A stretch of 64,000 bases of DNA from Prinia subflava (taxonomy: Eukaryota; Chordata; Aves; Passeriformes; Cisticolidae): contig NC_086254.1 of the NCBI RefSeq assembly GCF_021018805.1, positions 24,861,300 to 24,925,299 on the forward strand, in the 5' to 3' direction. The position numbers and the translations under genes are program-made. This document shows positions 48,016-58,953 of the stretch, one piece after another. Positions within the stretch are counted from its first letter, which is position 1. Every line of letters starts with the position of its first letter. The notes beneath the pieces were generated by a model. That model saw nothing but the letters and a program-made list of their open reading frames with translations. It was not told where the DNA came from and made no database searches.

Positions 48016-48065
48016 ATAGTAGTAATAATAATAATAACAATAACAGCAACAATAATAATAATAAA
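48016..48065. repeat. (AAT/AAC)n microsatellite
   Basis: About 50 bp of AAT and AAC triplets with interruptions, inside the inferred PMEPA1 3'UTR. It produces poly-Asn and poly-Leu/Ile runs in spurious open frames. Confidence 0.93.
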
Positions 48066-51000
48066 AAAGAACAGACCATTATTTCTAAACACCCACTCAG
48101 AACTTGGAGTTGATCTGGGCCCCAGATCTGGTATCCGCACTTGAAATACGCAGTTCTCAGGACTGCAAGGAGAGGGGTGGACAGAAGAAAGACAAAAGGA
48201 AACAACAACTGAGCTCTGCTGAGGAGCTGCACCCACGGCCTGCGACCCGGGGGTCTCCCCACTGGAGCTGCAGCAGCCCAGGGAAAGGTGGCAGCTTGGG
48301 GTTTGTGCATGGAGGGGCTGAAAGGCATCGTTCAGAACAGAAATTTGGTGTTGAGGAGCCACCCCGTTCCACACTCATCAAGCTCCCCAAACTAGAGAAA
48401 GAGGTAAATGAAACTGGACCCAGGAACTCAACAAACTGCTCGCTCAACTGCAGAGCTTGGGGTGATGCTACACAAATAAAAGCTCACACTGGGAGAGGAT
48501 TGCGGAGGGAGGAGAAAAAATAGGGGGGAAAGAAAAAGAGAATTGGTTGAAATTTTGAGGACTTTCAAGCATGAGAGCTGGGTTCAATTGCACTGCATCT
48601 TCAGACCCTCTCCCACCACCCCTCTGTGCCTATCCAGCCCCTGCCCACTTCCCTGACTCTTCCTCGGGGTTTGGTGGCCAGGTGACACCCTGTGACAAGA
48701 CAATCTCGCTCCTTAACAAACTCTGGTCCCCACACCACCTCTTCACTCACTGCTCCGTTTTAAACATGTGATGCATATTCCACCCAAAATCTGCTGAGGT
48801 AACCGTATTTTTTTTAACAGCAAACAAAACTAGTTCAGATCACTGAACAATCCCCCCCTCCCTCCCCCAAAAAACAAAACAAAAAAACACCCCAAACACC
48901 CAACCCCAACAACACTATTCACGCATTTTGGCTCAAGAGGGCAGTAGATATTATATTTCGCTTTCTCTTTTGGTTGGTATCTCATTTACAATATCCACCA
49001 CAGATTCCTACCTCCCCGGGTAGGATAATGTGCATAAAACGTGTTCAAGTTCCCTAAGAACAGTCGGAGCAGAGCAGCGGCCAAGGGAGCAGCAGGTGTG
49101 GCCAGGCACAGGGAGCTGCTCCGGGAAAAGGGACTGGAAAAGTGAATGCAAGGTCCAAAGGAGCAAGAGACCAGACGCTGGTTACTTGTAACACTAACGA
49201 TGATTTCAAGTCCCCCTCTCTAATAAGGGAGGGTTACCATTTCTTTAATAAGGCACTAAATAGACATGTTACATAAAGGAAAGATACATTTTAAAAACTC
49301 GTACAAATTCATCAGTTTTGTACCTTTCGTGACAAACTAGATTTATTCCTTTGCGTTACTTTTTTTTTTTGTGGCTTTTTTTCTTTTCTTTTCCTTTTTT
49401 TTTTTTTTTTTACGTGATCAAAATTTAGGTTATGTGACTGTAAAACTATGAAGATTTCAAGAGCTGTGGAAAAGCAGTTTGAAGTACTGAGAAGGTACAG
49501 GACTATTTCTAGGCAGAAATTTAAAAAAAAGGCAAAAAGCAAAAAAAAATAATGATCAAACTTCAAGTTCAGCTATTCATCATCTTCTTTAAAATATATA
49601 TAAATATTGTTCAAATGGTCAGAACTTCAAAACCGTTCTCATGGTTACGCTTTTTTTTTCTTTTTCAAGTAATAAAAAAGTTGCTTAAAAACAAGAGTTA
49701 TTGCCTTTATATCTTTCATTTATGTCACTCTACTAGATAGCATCCTGCAGGAAATCAAATCACACCCCCTTGTAAATCCCTGGCTGTCTGTGGCTCCCTT
49801 CCTGGCGCTCGCAGAGACGGGACCCGCGGGGGGAATTTTCCCTTTCTCCTTCTCCCCCTCGCTCTCTCGGGTTTCCCACTCACTCCCTCCGTCACCTACG
49901 AATTCACCGTGAGGGTGAGGCCCCTACCACACACCGAGGTGACAGAAAATGTAAACAAGAGCAGAGCAGGACAGAACGCTTCCAAACCAAGAGGAATGAA
50001 CCGCGCGCGACGCCCGGCGGCGGGAGGGCAGCGGGACCTGGGGGAGAGGACGTCCCAGAAGAGGTAAAGGGGGGTTGCTTCTAAAGCCTTAAGCATTATT
50101 TTTGTAGCCTTTAATGAATACAGCACAGGAGCAGATTCATTCCCATCATTTCTGTACCTGGCGCCTCTTTAGCTGGATAACAAACGTAAAAAATAGCGAC
50201 AACCAGGGACGGCGGCGCCGCGGGACACGGCTGCGCCCGTTTATCCCAAAGTGAGGTTTGGGAGGTTGAAACAAAATGAAAATGATGTTCACCACCACCA
50301 CACTTTCCACCTCGTCCTTTCAACGAGACATTTAAACCCAGCTGAAGGGCAGCCAGTGGGTGCGTGACCAGTTCCTCACGTCGGCTTCCACAACCACCGC
50401 TTTGGCTCCAACAGGGCCCTTCAGTTGAACATGGAAAGAAATAAACCAAAAAACACTTTTGTTCCTTCAGACACAGAAGTTTATTCTCAACCCCCACCAC
50501 CCTCCCCTCCAAAAAGTTAGAGGTTGTCCAAAAAAAAAAAAAAAAAAGGAAAAAAAAAAGAAAAAAGAAAAATCAAGTAATTTTTGCCTGCTTCAGTCAC
50601 TCTTGACTGCGGGAAGCAGGGAGTTTTCATTTTACCTTGTTACTCCAATAATCCTACCGGATGACAAACAGACACACACCAACTCCTCTTGCTTTGTAGG
50701 GAATGTATAAAAGCCGTGGCTGTCGGCGGCCACGCGCAGGGACTCTGGAAATTAAGGATTTGCATAAGCTGCAGTCTCGCTCACCGCTCCTCCCGGGGCC
50801 GGCATCTCCACTCCAGCCATCCTCCTCCCCTTCCAGCTACTTTGTTCTTCACTTCCACATAGATCCCTTAACAGGTTCATGGTAGACATGATAGAGGCTT
50901 TGACCAACACAAGCACTGACATATTTATATTAAAAAATAGTGCAAAATTTCAACATTTATATAAATAACTCTAAACCCCTGCTTTTGATTTTTTTTTTGT

Positions 51001-51576
51001 TTTTTTGTTTTTTTACAATGTAATACATGCTTTTTGAGTTGGCACTCAAAAATTGCCATTTTTCTTCTAGTTCAGAAAACAACTTTTTTTTTTTTTGAAT
51101 AGGCCTCTTCTAATACAAAAATACTCCTGCTCCTTACACATACACTTTCTCTTATTTTTAATATATATTTATATATTTATATTGCAGATCTTTAAACAAA
51201 ATGGTTTTTGTGCAAATATTTTGTTTTTAAAGATAAGTGAAATAATCAAACAAAAAAAAAAAAAGCATTCACACACAGCCCAACTAGAAACAAACAAAAA
51301 AAAAAGACTACAGTTGATTTTTTTTTCCTTTTTAAACGTCTAGACACAGCTCAATAAAGAAATGTTTTTGCAAGCTTGGTAGGCTTGTGCATTCAGACCA
51401 GACATAACAAGTAAATATTTATACACGGAGAGATGGGGAAGGGCTGCTTTTTTTTTTTCTCTTTGCTCATCTTCCTCAACTCTCTCTCTCCTTTTTTCTT
51501 TTAACGGGAAGTGCAGAGTGTTTCATTTACTTTCTCGCCTTTTTTCTTTTCTTTTTTTTTTTTTTTAAATTTTTTT

Positions 51577-52134
51577 TTAAAAGGGATGCCCTTTTTGTTT
51601 CTCTTTCTCTTTGTTCCACGCCGTCGTCGTCGTTGTGCTCTCAAGGCCATTGATGTGTGAGGGATGGAGTCTGCTGCCCTCCAGCATGGGGGGCACGGCG
51701 GTGCTGTTCTGCTGGTGCTGGTAGAAGGTGGAGCCGGGGTAGTGCCCGATCACCTCGCTGTAGGTGGGCGGCGGCCCCTCCATCCTGCCGCTGCTGCCGT
51801 AGCAGGTGGCGCTGATGCCAGAGTTACTGCTGGGGGGGCACGGCCCCCCGAACACCGAGTTCTCTATCAAGTCGCTGTCGAAGATGGTTCTGTTCGGGGG
51901 CGCCCGCACCGACTCCCTGTTGAGCTCCATCTGCTGCTCGGGGTCGCGCAGCTGCAGCGTGCAGGGTCCCTGGTACGGCGGCGGCTCCTCGCCGTCCGAC
52001 AGCGAGATGGTGGGCGGCAGGTCGATCTCGTGCTGCAGGTACGGGTACGTGGGCTGGAAGCGGTTGAAGCGGTCCCTCTGCAGGAAGGAGGGCACTGCCA
52101 GGCGCTCGCTGGGCCGCGGGGTGTAGATCTGCTG
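51577..52134 (-). CDS. PMEPA1: PMEPA1 last coding exon (PPxY and SIM motifs)
   Basis: It encodes 185 residues from QQIYTPRP to the stop. It carries both ubiquitin-ligase-binding PPxY motifs and the PPNR Smad-interaction motif, and the conserved [15 protein letters not shown] block. The acceptor is TTCCAG before CAGCAG; using the next CAG would drop one Gln, but aligning QQIY with human PQVY favours the first. The exon is GC- and CpG-rich, so long antisense and shifted open frames overlap it. Near the 3' end an ACA(ACG)4 run encodes five Thr. Confidence 0.96.
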   Translation of the reverse strand, partial: QQIYTPRPSERLAVPSFLQRDRFNRFQPTYPYLQHEIDLPPTISLSDGEEPPPYQGPCTLQLRDPEQQMELNRESVRAPPNRTIFDSDLIENSVFGGPCPPSSNSGISATCYGSSGRMEGPPPTYSEVIGHYPGSTFYQHQQNSTAVPPMLEGSRLHPSHINGLESTTTTTAWNKEKEKQKGHPF

Positions 52135-55100
52135 CTGGAAGGGAGAGGAGGGAAAAGAGCGTGAGAGGTGCGAGGTGCCGGGGTGTGGTGGCACAGCGGG
52201 ACAGGGACACGGCCCGCGGCGCCCTCACCTCCGTGATGCCTGTCCCGGACACGGTGCTCTCCGAAGGCCACAGGCTTCCCTCCTGCACGGGAAAGGAGAA
52301 GAGCAGGGTCAGTCTGATGCCAGGGTGTTGCCATGAGATTTTCCTAGTTTGCTGAGCGTTCATATTAAAGTAGAAGGTTTTCACCTTCTCATGCTCTTTC
52401 ATGTAAACAACAGTTATGTTTTATAAGCATTATCATTGTTTCATGTTCTTCTCCTTAGAGAGGAATGACTGTGAGACAGTCCCTTTGACCAGTGTGGGAA
52501 TACCACTCTCCCATCCACGGTCACCTTGCTAAAAGTATATAATAGGAGGTAATAAACAAAGCGGGGATTCTCCCCTGTTGCTTTCTGCTCTCCCAAAACT
52601 CCTGACTCTGTGTGTCTTTTCAAGCGAGGCTCACAGCGACACCAGCGAGGTGAAGGAAGCTCCTTCTGCAAACAGCTCGTGCCAGGTGTCACCTGGAGAA
52701 GACACTGCCACCAACTCCAGCCAGCATCTCCAGTGTGTGCTGGGCATCGTGTGCATACACCATGCTTGTGTCACCCCATCACCACTGGAAACACCCTCTG
52801 GATCAGAATTTCCCTCCCCTTGCATCTCCATCTCCATTTAATGGATCGTTTGCAGAGTGAATGATGAGAAGGGTACCAGCAAACCCTCTCCCCTTTGCAG
52901 ACTTCCCCCCTGCCACCCCCACACCCCCAGCACGGTTCTTTCCTTGGTTCAAACGTGCCAGAGGAGTATTTCAATTTGTGATCCATGAGCCGTGGGTGAT
53001 TCACAAGACATCCAAAAAAAAAATGCTCCATGAAATAATGACAAGATTAAAAAAAAATCAACAAACAAAAAAAATCCACTTCACACCCACATTCTGATGC
53101 TCACAACCACGGACATCATGGGAAAAGAAAGATAATAAGTGAATAACTAAATGTTAAGCCTAATTTTGATTTGGCTAAAAAAAAACCAAAAAAAAAAAAA
53201 AACAACTCTGTAGCAACAGGATGGTTTCAGAGTATTTTTTCCCCAAAGAGTAAATGGTCCTTGGCTTAAATAGACTGAGAGACTGAAGAGTAGAGACTTT
53301 CTTACACTGCAAGCATCACTCTGATCCTGAGATCCAAACCTCAGTGCCAACAACCCCAGGCACGGTGAAGCCACAATTTCCCCCAATCCCTGAGACTAGT
53401 TTACTATTCATGATCAAAACAAACAAACAAAGGTTCTTCCCATCTGCTGGTGATACTCTGAGCACGCACAGTTCACCCCAGACTTTTTTGCCTTAGGAAC
53501 TGCAATATTTAAATATTGCTAATATTCGCATATAGCAACATCCCCCTGGCAGGCAGAGCTGGAGGAAAACAGCCAGAAGGCTTGTAATTATAACTCAGAA
53601 CTTCCCAGTTCCTTGCAGGTGAATCTCCAGTTCTGGCACTACTAAGCCAGGCACAGGCAGAAGTATTTAGCACCAGTGGGGAAAAAAAATGCCAGGGGAA
53701 AAAGAAACCCCCTTTTTCCCTTTAAGTATTGCACTGAGAGTCTGGTCTGAGCAAATCACACACCTTCCTCCTGTGAGAACTCCTATTTCTCTACCTGCCC
53801 CAAACACAGCACCAGCACATTGAAATCTCCTCAGAAACCACCCATTATATCCCCCACCCTCCTGTTTTCTCATTTTTCCCCAATGCTGAAATGCATTTTC
53901 TCCTTTGGCATAGCACATGGTATCAGGTACAGAGAGTATCCACCAGGTTCTGGGTTTTTAAGCCCAGCTCTGCACACAAACCTCAAGGCAGGGCTGGTGC
54001 CAGTGCAAGGAAATCAGGGATTTAAATGGAAATTAGACTACCCAGGGTCTTCCCCCTTCTCCATGGCTTTTTCAGGGGCATCTCCTTGGCGCAGAGGTGA
54101 AGTGCCACAATGCCAGCACCTTCCCTGGCCACAGCTGAGGAATGTGCTGGCTGAGCACATAAGCAAGACAACCCTGTTTCATTCCAGTCCTCGAGACTCC
54201 AACACGCAACTGTTTACACAGTTTAGTCTGGCATCCACTGTTTAGTCTGGTCCATTTTCCATGGACTTGTGGCCCGCAGGGACAGTCTGCAGTCAAACTC
54301 CCCCAGCGGCCAGAAGATCCAGGAGGAACTGCCACAGGACAAATCCTCACCTCCAACTCTGCTCGGGCACTGACACCAAAGGGCCCAGGGAGGATTTCCA
54401 GTGCCACCACAGGTGCTGCCAGCCTGTCACCTCATCCCAGAGGACGCCGAAGCAGTGGGCAGGAGCGGGAAGCACTCCCGAAATTGTGTTTACTTTGCCA
54501 TGCCCCCGTGGCAGACTTCCTGAGCAGCGAGTACCCTGCTGCCTTCTGCTGGATGTTTTATATTTAACTTGGCAGTGGGCAGTGCCATGGCAATGTCCCA
54601 TCTGCTCCCCGCTTTCTCGGGAGTGATGTCAGGCAGCTCCCACGGGGGTGGCTGCAGCCTGGTGCTTCCCAGCCGTGCCAGGCTCAGCTGGGACATCCCA
54701 CGGTGGCAGGAGAGGGGCAGGGCTGCTCCACCCAAACCTGCCCTGCCCCTCGGTGCCCCCAGAGCCTGCCCAGGGTCCTGCCCGTGTGTCTGGAATCAAA
54801 GCTCTGGCTCACACACCGCTCGTCTGTTTGTGCAGATGAAGCCCAGCAATGATGCCCTGGGCAACACGTGGATGCAAGGGTAGCAAACCAGCAAAAACAG
54901 CATCAAAATGGGACGTGCAGAGAGAGGAGGAGCAGACCTGTTTTCTGGAGGGGCTGATTTCTGCAGCCTTTATTAACCACCTCTCCCAGGACTCCTGGCC
55001 AAGCTCCTGTGCCCACGGCTGATCGACCACAGCACCCAGTGCCCCCCAACACCGACCCCTGCCTCACACACAAGCATGAAACCCATCTGGGGAGCAGCTC

Positions 55101-58100
55101 AGCTCCCCTAGAAACTCCATAGCAAGATTAAAACTGCGGCAAATCAGTAGTTAGAGGAGGGCAAAGCCTCAAGGACAGAACACATCCCTGCTTTTAGCCT
55201 TCACTGTGGCCCAGGGATGGCTCCACAGCCCCAGTGAGCCAAGCAAAACTGCAGGAGCAACATCACTGCAAACCCTCAGCCTCTCCTCACCCACCTCTGA
55301 TTTTCAGAGCATTTAGGACTTGAATCCATCTCAACAATGAACAGCCTAGAAAGCTACAGGCTTCTGAAATGAAAGGTAAGATTCTGCTGTCTGCTGAGCA
55401 ACACAGCTGTAAAAGCCTCCACAAGCATTGCAGGACTTGCTGCAGAACCTAAAATTACTTTTAGATTTCTTTTTAGACATCAATCTTCAACTTTTTTAGA
55501 ACTACTTGTTTTAATGATGTCAGAGAATTTTCTCTGTAAAGCTGCATGGTACAGATTAAGTCTCTGAGCCTTAAGGAAGAATAATTTTCTATTTGGGGGG
55601 ACAAATGTGTGCTTGGAATTGCTCTTACACTGCTTTTTCTTGGGGGAGAGGGTGCAGGGACAGGGCCATTCTTACAGCAAAAGAAGTTATCAGTAGCATT
55701 TCTTAAATATTCTTATTTAAAAAAAATAAAAGGTACTTGTCATGAGGAGACAAGAGTTTAAGTACAGCAAGAACGGTGATGGAGAAACGCATGAAGTAAT
55801 ACAAAAACTGCTTGCCAGCAAGAGCCGCATTAAAAAACCCTTTAGGGAAATTAATTTCTCCTTCAGCTGTAATTTTTGAGCTGCAGCAACAAAAAAGGAC
55901 GACTCCAGCAGACCCAGCAGCATCCTGACCATGGGATGAACTGCTTTAATATTTCAGCAGATGAAAAGCGTGAATGCAGCTCCAGTGCCCGTCTGCGGTC
56001 ACGACACCAAAATGAAGTTTGGGATTTAAAATGCCCAACACCAGTTCAGTGCAAGTTTAATGGATTGCACAAACCAGTATCCAGCCCAGTGTGGCCTGTG
56101 CCTGCCAGGCTCCAGCCCTCCTTCAGACTGGAGCTGTTTTCCAGTGACACACACGCTGTGCTGAGCCTGAGAGGTGCTGCCTTTAAGGTCTGGATTATTC
56201 TGGTCCCACACACGAGGGGCTTCTCTGTCCCATCAGGAGGGTGCTGGGACCACAGGGAATCTCTGCTGCCACTCCAGCAGTGCTGCATGTGCAGCATGGA
56301 CAGGGCAGGGAGATGGGGAACAACCATAAAGGTGGGAAAAAATAAAAGAACAACCAAAATTATACATTCCTATTTCTCTCCTTAGCTCCAAAAAAGGTTT
56401 TGAGGACTCCACATCCTTGCTGGGGTTGAGCAGAGGCACAGATGTCAAACGCTGCTGAAAAGCCATTTAATCACTGATGTGTCTGAAGGCTGAATTAGTA
56501 ACAGAGCTGAGCTAAAAAATGGCTGGAAATTTTGGCCTGGTAAAATTTAAAATAGAAAAAAAAATAAAGGAATTGTTTTTTAAAGAGTCAATTTTTCATT
56601 CAACCTGAAATTTTGGGTCAATCACCATGTGATTTTTCTCTTTTCTTCCCATGTCAGCCTTCTTAACTCTTTTTAAAGAAAATAAAAAGCAGCCCACTTA
56701 AGAAAACCGAAATTACTGTGTTAAAATAAAGAGGGCTTGATCTGAACTTTGCTTTGAAAATGCAAAACGACACATTTGGCATTGTGCAGGTGAAGCACTC
56801 TGGACACGATAACACAGTGAAAGAATCTGAAAATGGGAAAACAATGTTTCTGCTATTTTAAATAACTCATGTGCTCCGATGCCCACGCTCTGCTGCTGCT
56901 GGAAGTGGGTGCACAGGACCTAAGAGGAACGTAAGAGTTCCGGGAGGAGCTGGGATCTGTGTGGGGAGCTCTGATCCCCAGAGCAGGGAGGTGCCTGAGC
57001 CATCTCCACCCTCACACCAGCTGCTGAAACGTGGGATCAGGCATCCCTTGGGATCAGGCATCCCTTGGGGTCAGGCATCCCTTGGGGTCAGGCATCCCTT
57101 GGAATCAGGCATTCCTTGGGATCAGGCATCCCTTGGGATCAGGCATCCCTTGGGGTCAGGCATCCCTTGGAATCAGGCATTCCTTGGGATCAGGCATCCC
57201 TTGGGATCAGGCATTCCTTGGGATCAGCATCCCTTGGGGTCAGGCATCCCTTGGGATCAGGCATCCCTTGGGATCAGGCATCCCTTGGGATCAGGCATCC
57301 CTTGGGATCAGCATCCCTTGGGATCAGCATCCCTTGGGATCAGGCATCCCTTGGGGTCAGGCATCCCTTGGGATCAGGCATCCCTTGGGGTCAGGCATCC
57401 CTTGGAATCAGGCATCCCTTGGGATCAGGCATCCCTTGGGGTCAGGCATCCCTTAGGATCAGGCATCCCTTGGGATCAGCATCCCTTGGGATCAGGCATC
57501 CCTTGGGGTCAGGCATCCCTTGGGATCAGGCATTCCCAGCGCTCTGATCCCTCTGCACTGACAGCCCCGAGCTGGGATCACGCCCTGCCCTCTGCAGAGG
57601 AGCCCCACAGCCCATGGAATGTGAGGGGGTTAATGGGGCTGGGGTTTGCACAGCTCTGCTTCCCACGGGGCATCCCCCTCACAGCGCAGCCAAGAAGGGA
57701 CCTCTGCCTGCAGCTCGTGGTGTGTGACACAAACAGCAGCTACAGGGACAGCCCTGGGCAGCTGCAACTGCACTGAAGGCTGGCTTAGGGAAAGAACCTA
57801 GATATCCCTCAAAAAAAAAAAAAAATAGAGGAAAGAAAATGGAAAAATAGAAGAAAAAAGCCCCAAGCAATCCCTGCATTTGATCTTTTTCCTACAGCAA
57901 GTATGGGTTTGATTCAGGGGAGCACAGCCCCACACAGAGCACCCCACAGCACCAGCAGTGTGCCCAGCCTGCCCTGGCAGCCTGCAGAGGAGGGGACATG
58001 CAGCAGTGACCTTGGGGGAGCCCTATTTAAAGCCCGATTTAAGACCCTTCAGGGTGAATGCTAAAAAAGAGAAGGATCAGTACAAGACATCCCTGCACTG

Positions 58101-58953
58101 AAGACAGAGCCACGGAGGCAGCAGTGAACAGTACATGCTCACCCTCCAAGAAAATGTGATGCCTTTTCTCTATACACCCTTCTAAGTCTCTCTGAGCCAC
58201 TACATTTGAGGAAAGTGCCTGAACCAACATCTGCCTCGAGGCTGGCCAGGCATCCCCTCAAATCCCTGTCAGAGGCACAATCCACACGTTTCTCCTCAGG
58301 TTTTTATGAAACTGGGAGTCTGGGTTACAGAGAGCCTCTGCACAGCCCCTGGGAGAGATCTCTGCCTGCCTGGCTGACAGGTATTTCCTGCCCCTTCCAC
58401 TGCAGTAACCCAGCAGCACTGGTGGAAACTGGAGCAGTCAGTCAGGGTTTCCTGCTCTCTGCAGGGCAGGCAGAAGTTTTTATACAGTCACCTGAGACCC
58501 TAACTGGAGCCAAAGGACAGGACAGTTTGGGACTGCTAAACCAAGGCAGACAAACCCCAGCCAGCTGGGGGTGGTGGTCTCAGGAACAGGACATGCCAGG
58601 AACAGCCTCGTGCAGTGACTTTACTAACATAAAATCTGAATTGCAAAGCTCAGGGCAAAGGCAGAGGCTGTGGCTGTCCATATGTAAGCACACACAGCAC
58701 CCTAAAGAGCCAGAGGCATCCCTAAAATGCCCCCTCACCCCCAGAAACAGAGACAGATGATGCCAAGGCCACCCAGGGCCTGGAGGAGCAGCACTTACTG
58801 AGGAGAGGTTCTCGTCCCGCCGCCTGCCCTGGCTGTGCCGGCTGATGAAGGATCGCGCAGAGAGTTTGTAGTGGTTCAGCAGACACGTGATCACCACCAC
58901 CATCACCATCATCACCACCACGATTATGATTATCTGTACAAACTCCAACTCCG
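51577..58953 (-). CDS. PMEPA1: PMEPA1 (TMEPAI), type I membrane adaptor, partial
   Basis: PMEPA1 is a small single-pass protein of endosomal and Golgi membranes. It binds R-Smads through a Smad-interaction motif to limit TGF-beta signalling, and binds NEDD4-type ubiquitin ligases through PPxY motifs. Three coding exons are present: 58799-58953, 52229-52282 and 51577-52134. They give 254 residues, starting with the second and third bases of a split codon and then ELEFVQ. The hydrophobic helix [19 protein letters not shown] is at residues 7-25 of this part. PPPY (51973-51984), PPNR (51889-51900) and PPTY (51760-51771) are intact. The C-terminus is GHPF, where human has GHPL. The luminal first exon is absent, most likely lying beyond 64000. 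Splice phases match human PMEPA1. Confidence 0.95.
52229..52282 (-). CDS. PMEPA1: PMEPA1 54-nt exon
   Basis: It encodes 18 residues, [18 protein letters not shown], matching the human [18 protein letters not shown] segment. It is bounded by TTTCCCGTGCAG and GTGAGG, phase 0 on both sides, so skipping it would keep the frame. The intron to the last exon is only 94 bp. Confidence 0.95.
52283..58798 (-). other. PMEPA1 intron between transmembrane and 54-nt exons
   Basis: This intron is about 6.5 kb. It holds an A/T homopolymer zone at 53000-53210, the 17-bp minisatellite at 57.0-57.5 kb and an A-run at 57811-57826. I see no coding exon on either strand; long open frames at 56.9-57.8 kb come from the minisatellite. 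Confidence 0.85.
57034..57537. repeat. 17-bp minisatellite, about 30 copies
   Basis: Head-to-tail units of GGATCAGGCATCCCTTG with few variants: GGGTC, GAATC with ATTCC, and about four 16-bp units lacking one G. A block of four units (GGGTC, GAATC/ATTCC, GGATC, GGATC) of 68 bp occurs twice in a row, at 57085 and 57153, showing higher-order duplication. The unit is not a multiple of three and contains no stop, so plus-strand frames stay open and mimic a 301-residue protein. Confidence 0.96.
58799..58953 (-). CDS. PMEPA1: PMEPA1 transmembrane exon
   Basis: This 155-nt exon runs between the acceptor CTCTTGCAG and the donor GTAAGT. After two bases that complete a split codon (NCG) it encodes ELEFVQ, the membrane helix, then the basic juxtamembrane [25 protein letters not shown]. 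Val and Met codons GTG/ATG make the other strand read as a ten-His run, a false open frame. Internal Met codons (MMVM) could start a shorter form, as reported for human. Confidence 0.96.

Larger units (their letters stand above)
46225..51576 (-). other. PMEPA1 3'UTR (inferred extent)
   Basis: The stop codon is at 51577-51579. The minus-strand sequence downstream to about 46225 lacks coding features, is AT-rich in large part, and holds several potential poly(A) signals: AATAAA at 50485-50480, 49347-49342, 47374-47369 and 46846-46841, and ATTAAA at 46250-46245. The last has a GU-rich stretch 35-50 nt downstream, so I take it as the distal end. Mammalian PMEPA1 also has a multi-kilobase 3'UTR. 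A CpG-rich patch at 49.8-50.25 kb is unusual for a 3'UTR. Confidence 0.5.

Noticed and set aside
47931..48374. Open frames with poly-Asn or poly-Leu/Ile runs
   Set aside because: They come from the AAT/AAC microsatellite in the PMEPA1 3'UTR.
51664..52402. Several 106-192-residue frames overlapping the PMEPA1 last exon on both strands
   Set aside because: Shadows of a GC-rich coding exon. Only the frame with PPPY, PPNR and PPTY matches a known protein.
57034..57537. CRISPR-like regular repeats
   Set aside because: The units are directly adjacent with no spacers, and this is a vertebrate genome.
56871..57776. 301-residue plus-strand open frame with a repeated Gly-Ile-Pro-Trp type peptide, and two overlapping shifted frames
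   Set aside because: It is the translation of the 17-bp minisatellite, whose unit has no stop in these plus-strand frames. It lies in a PMEPA1 intron on the opposite strand and has no domain.
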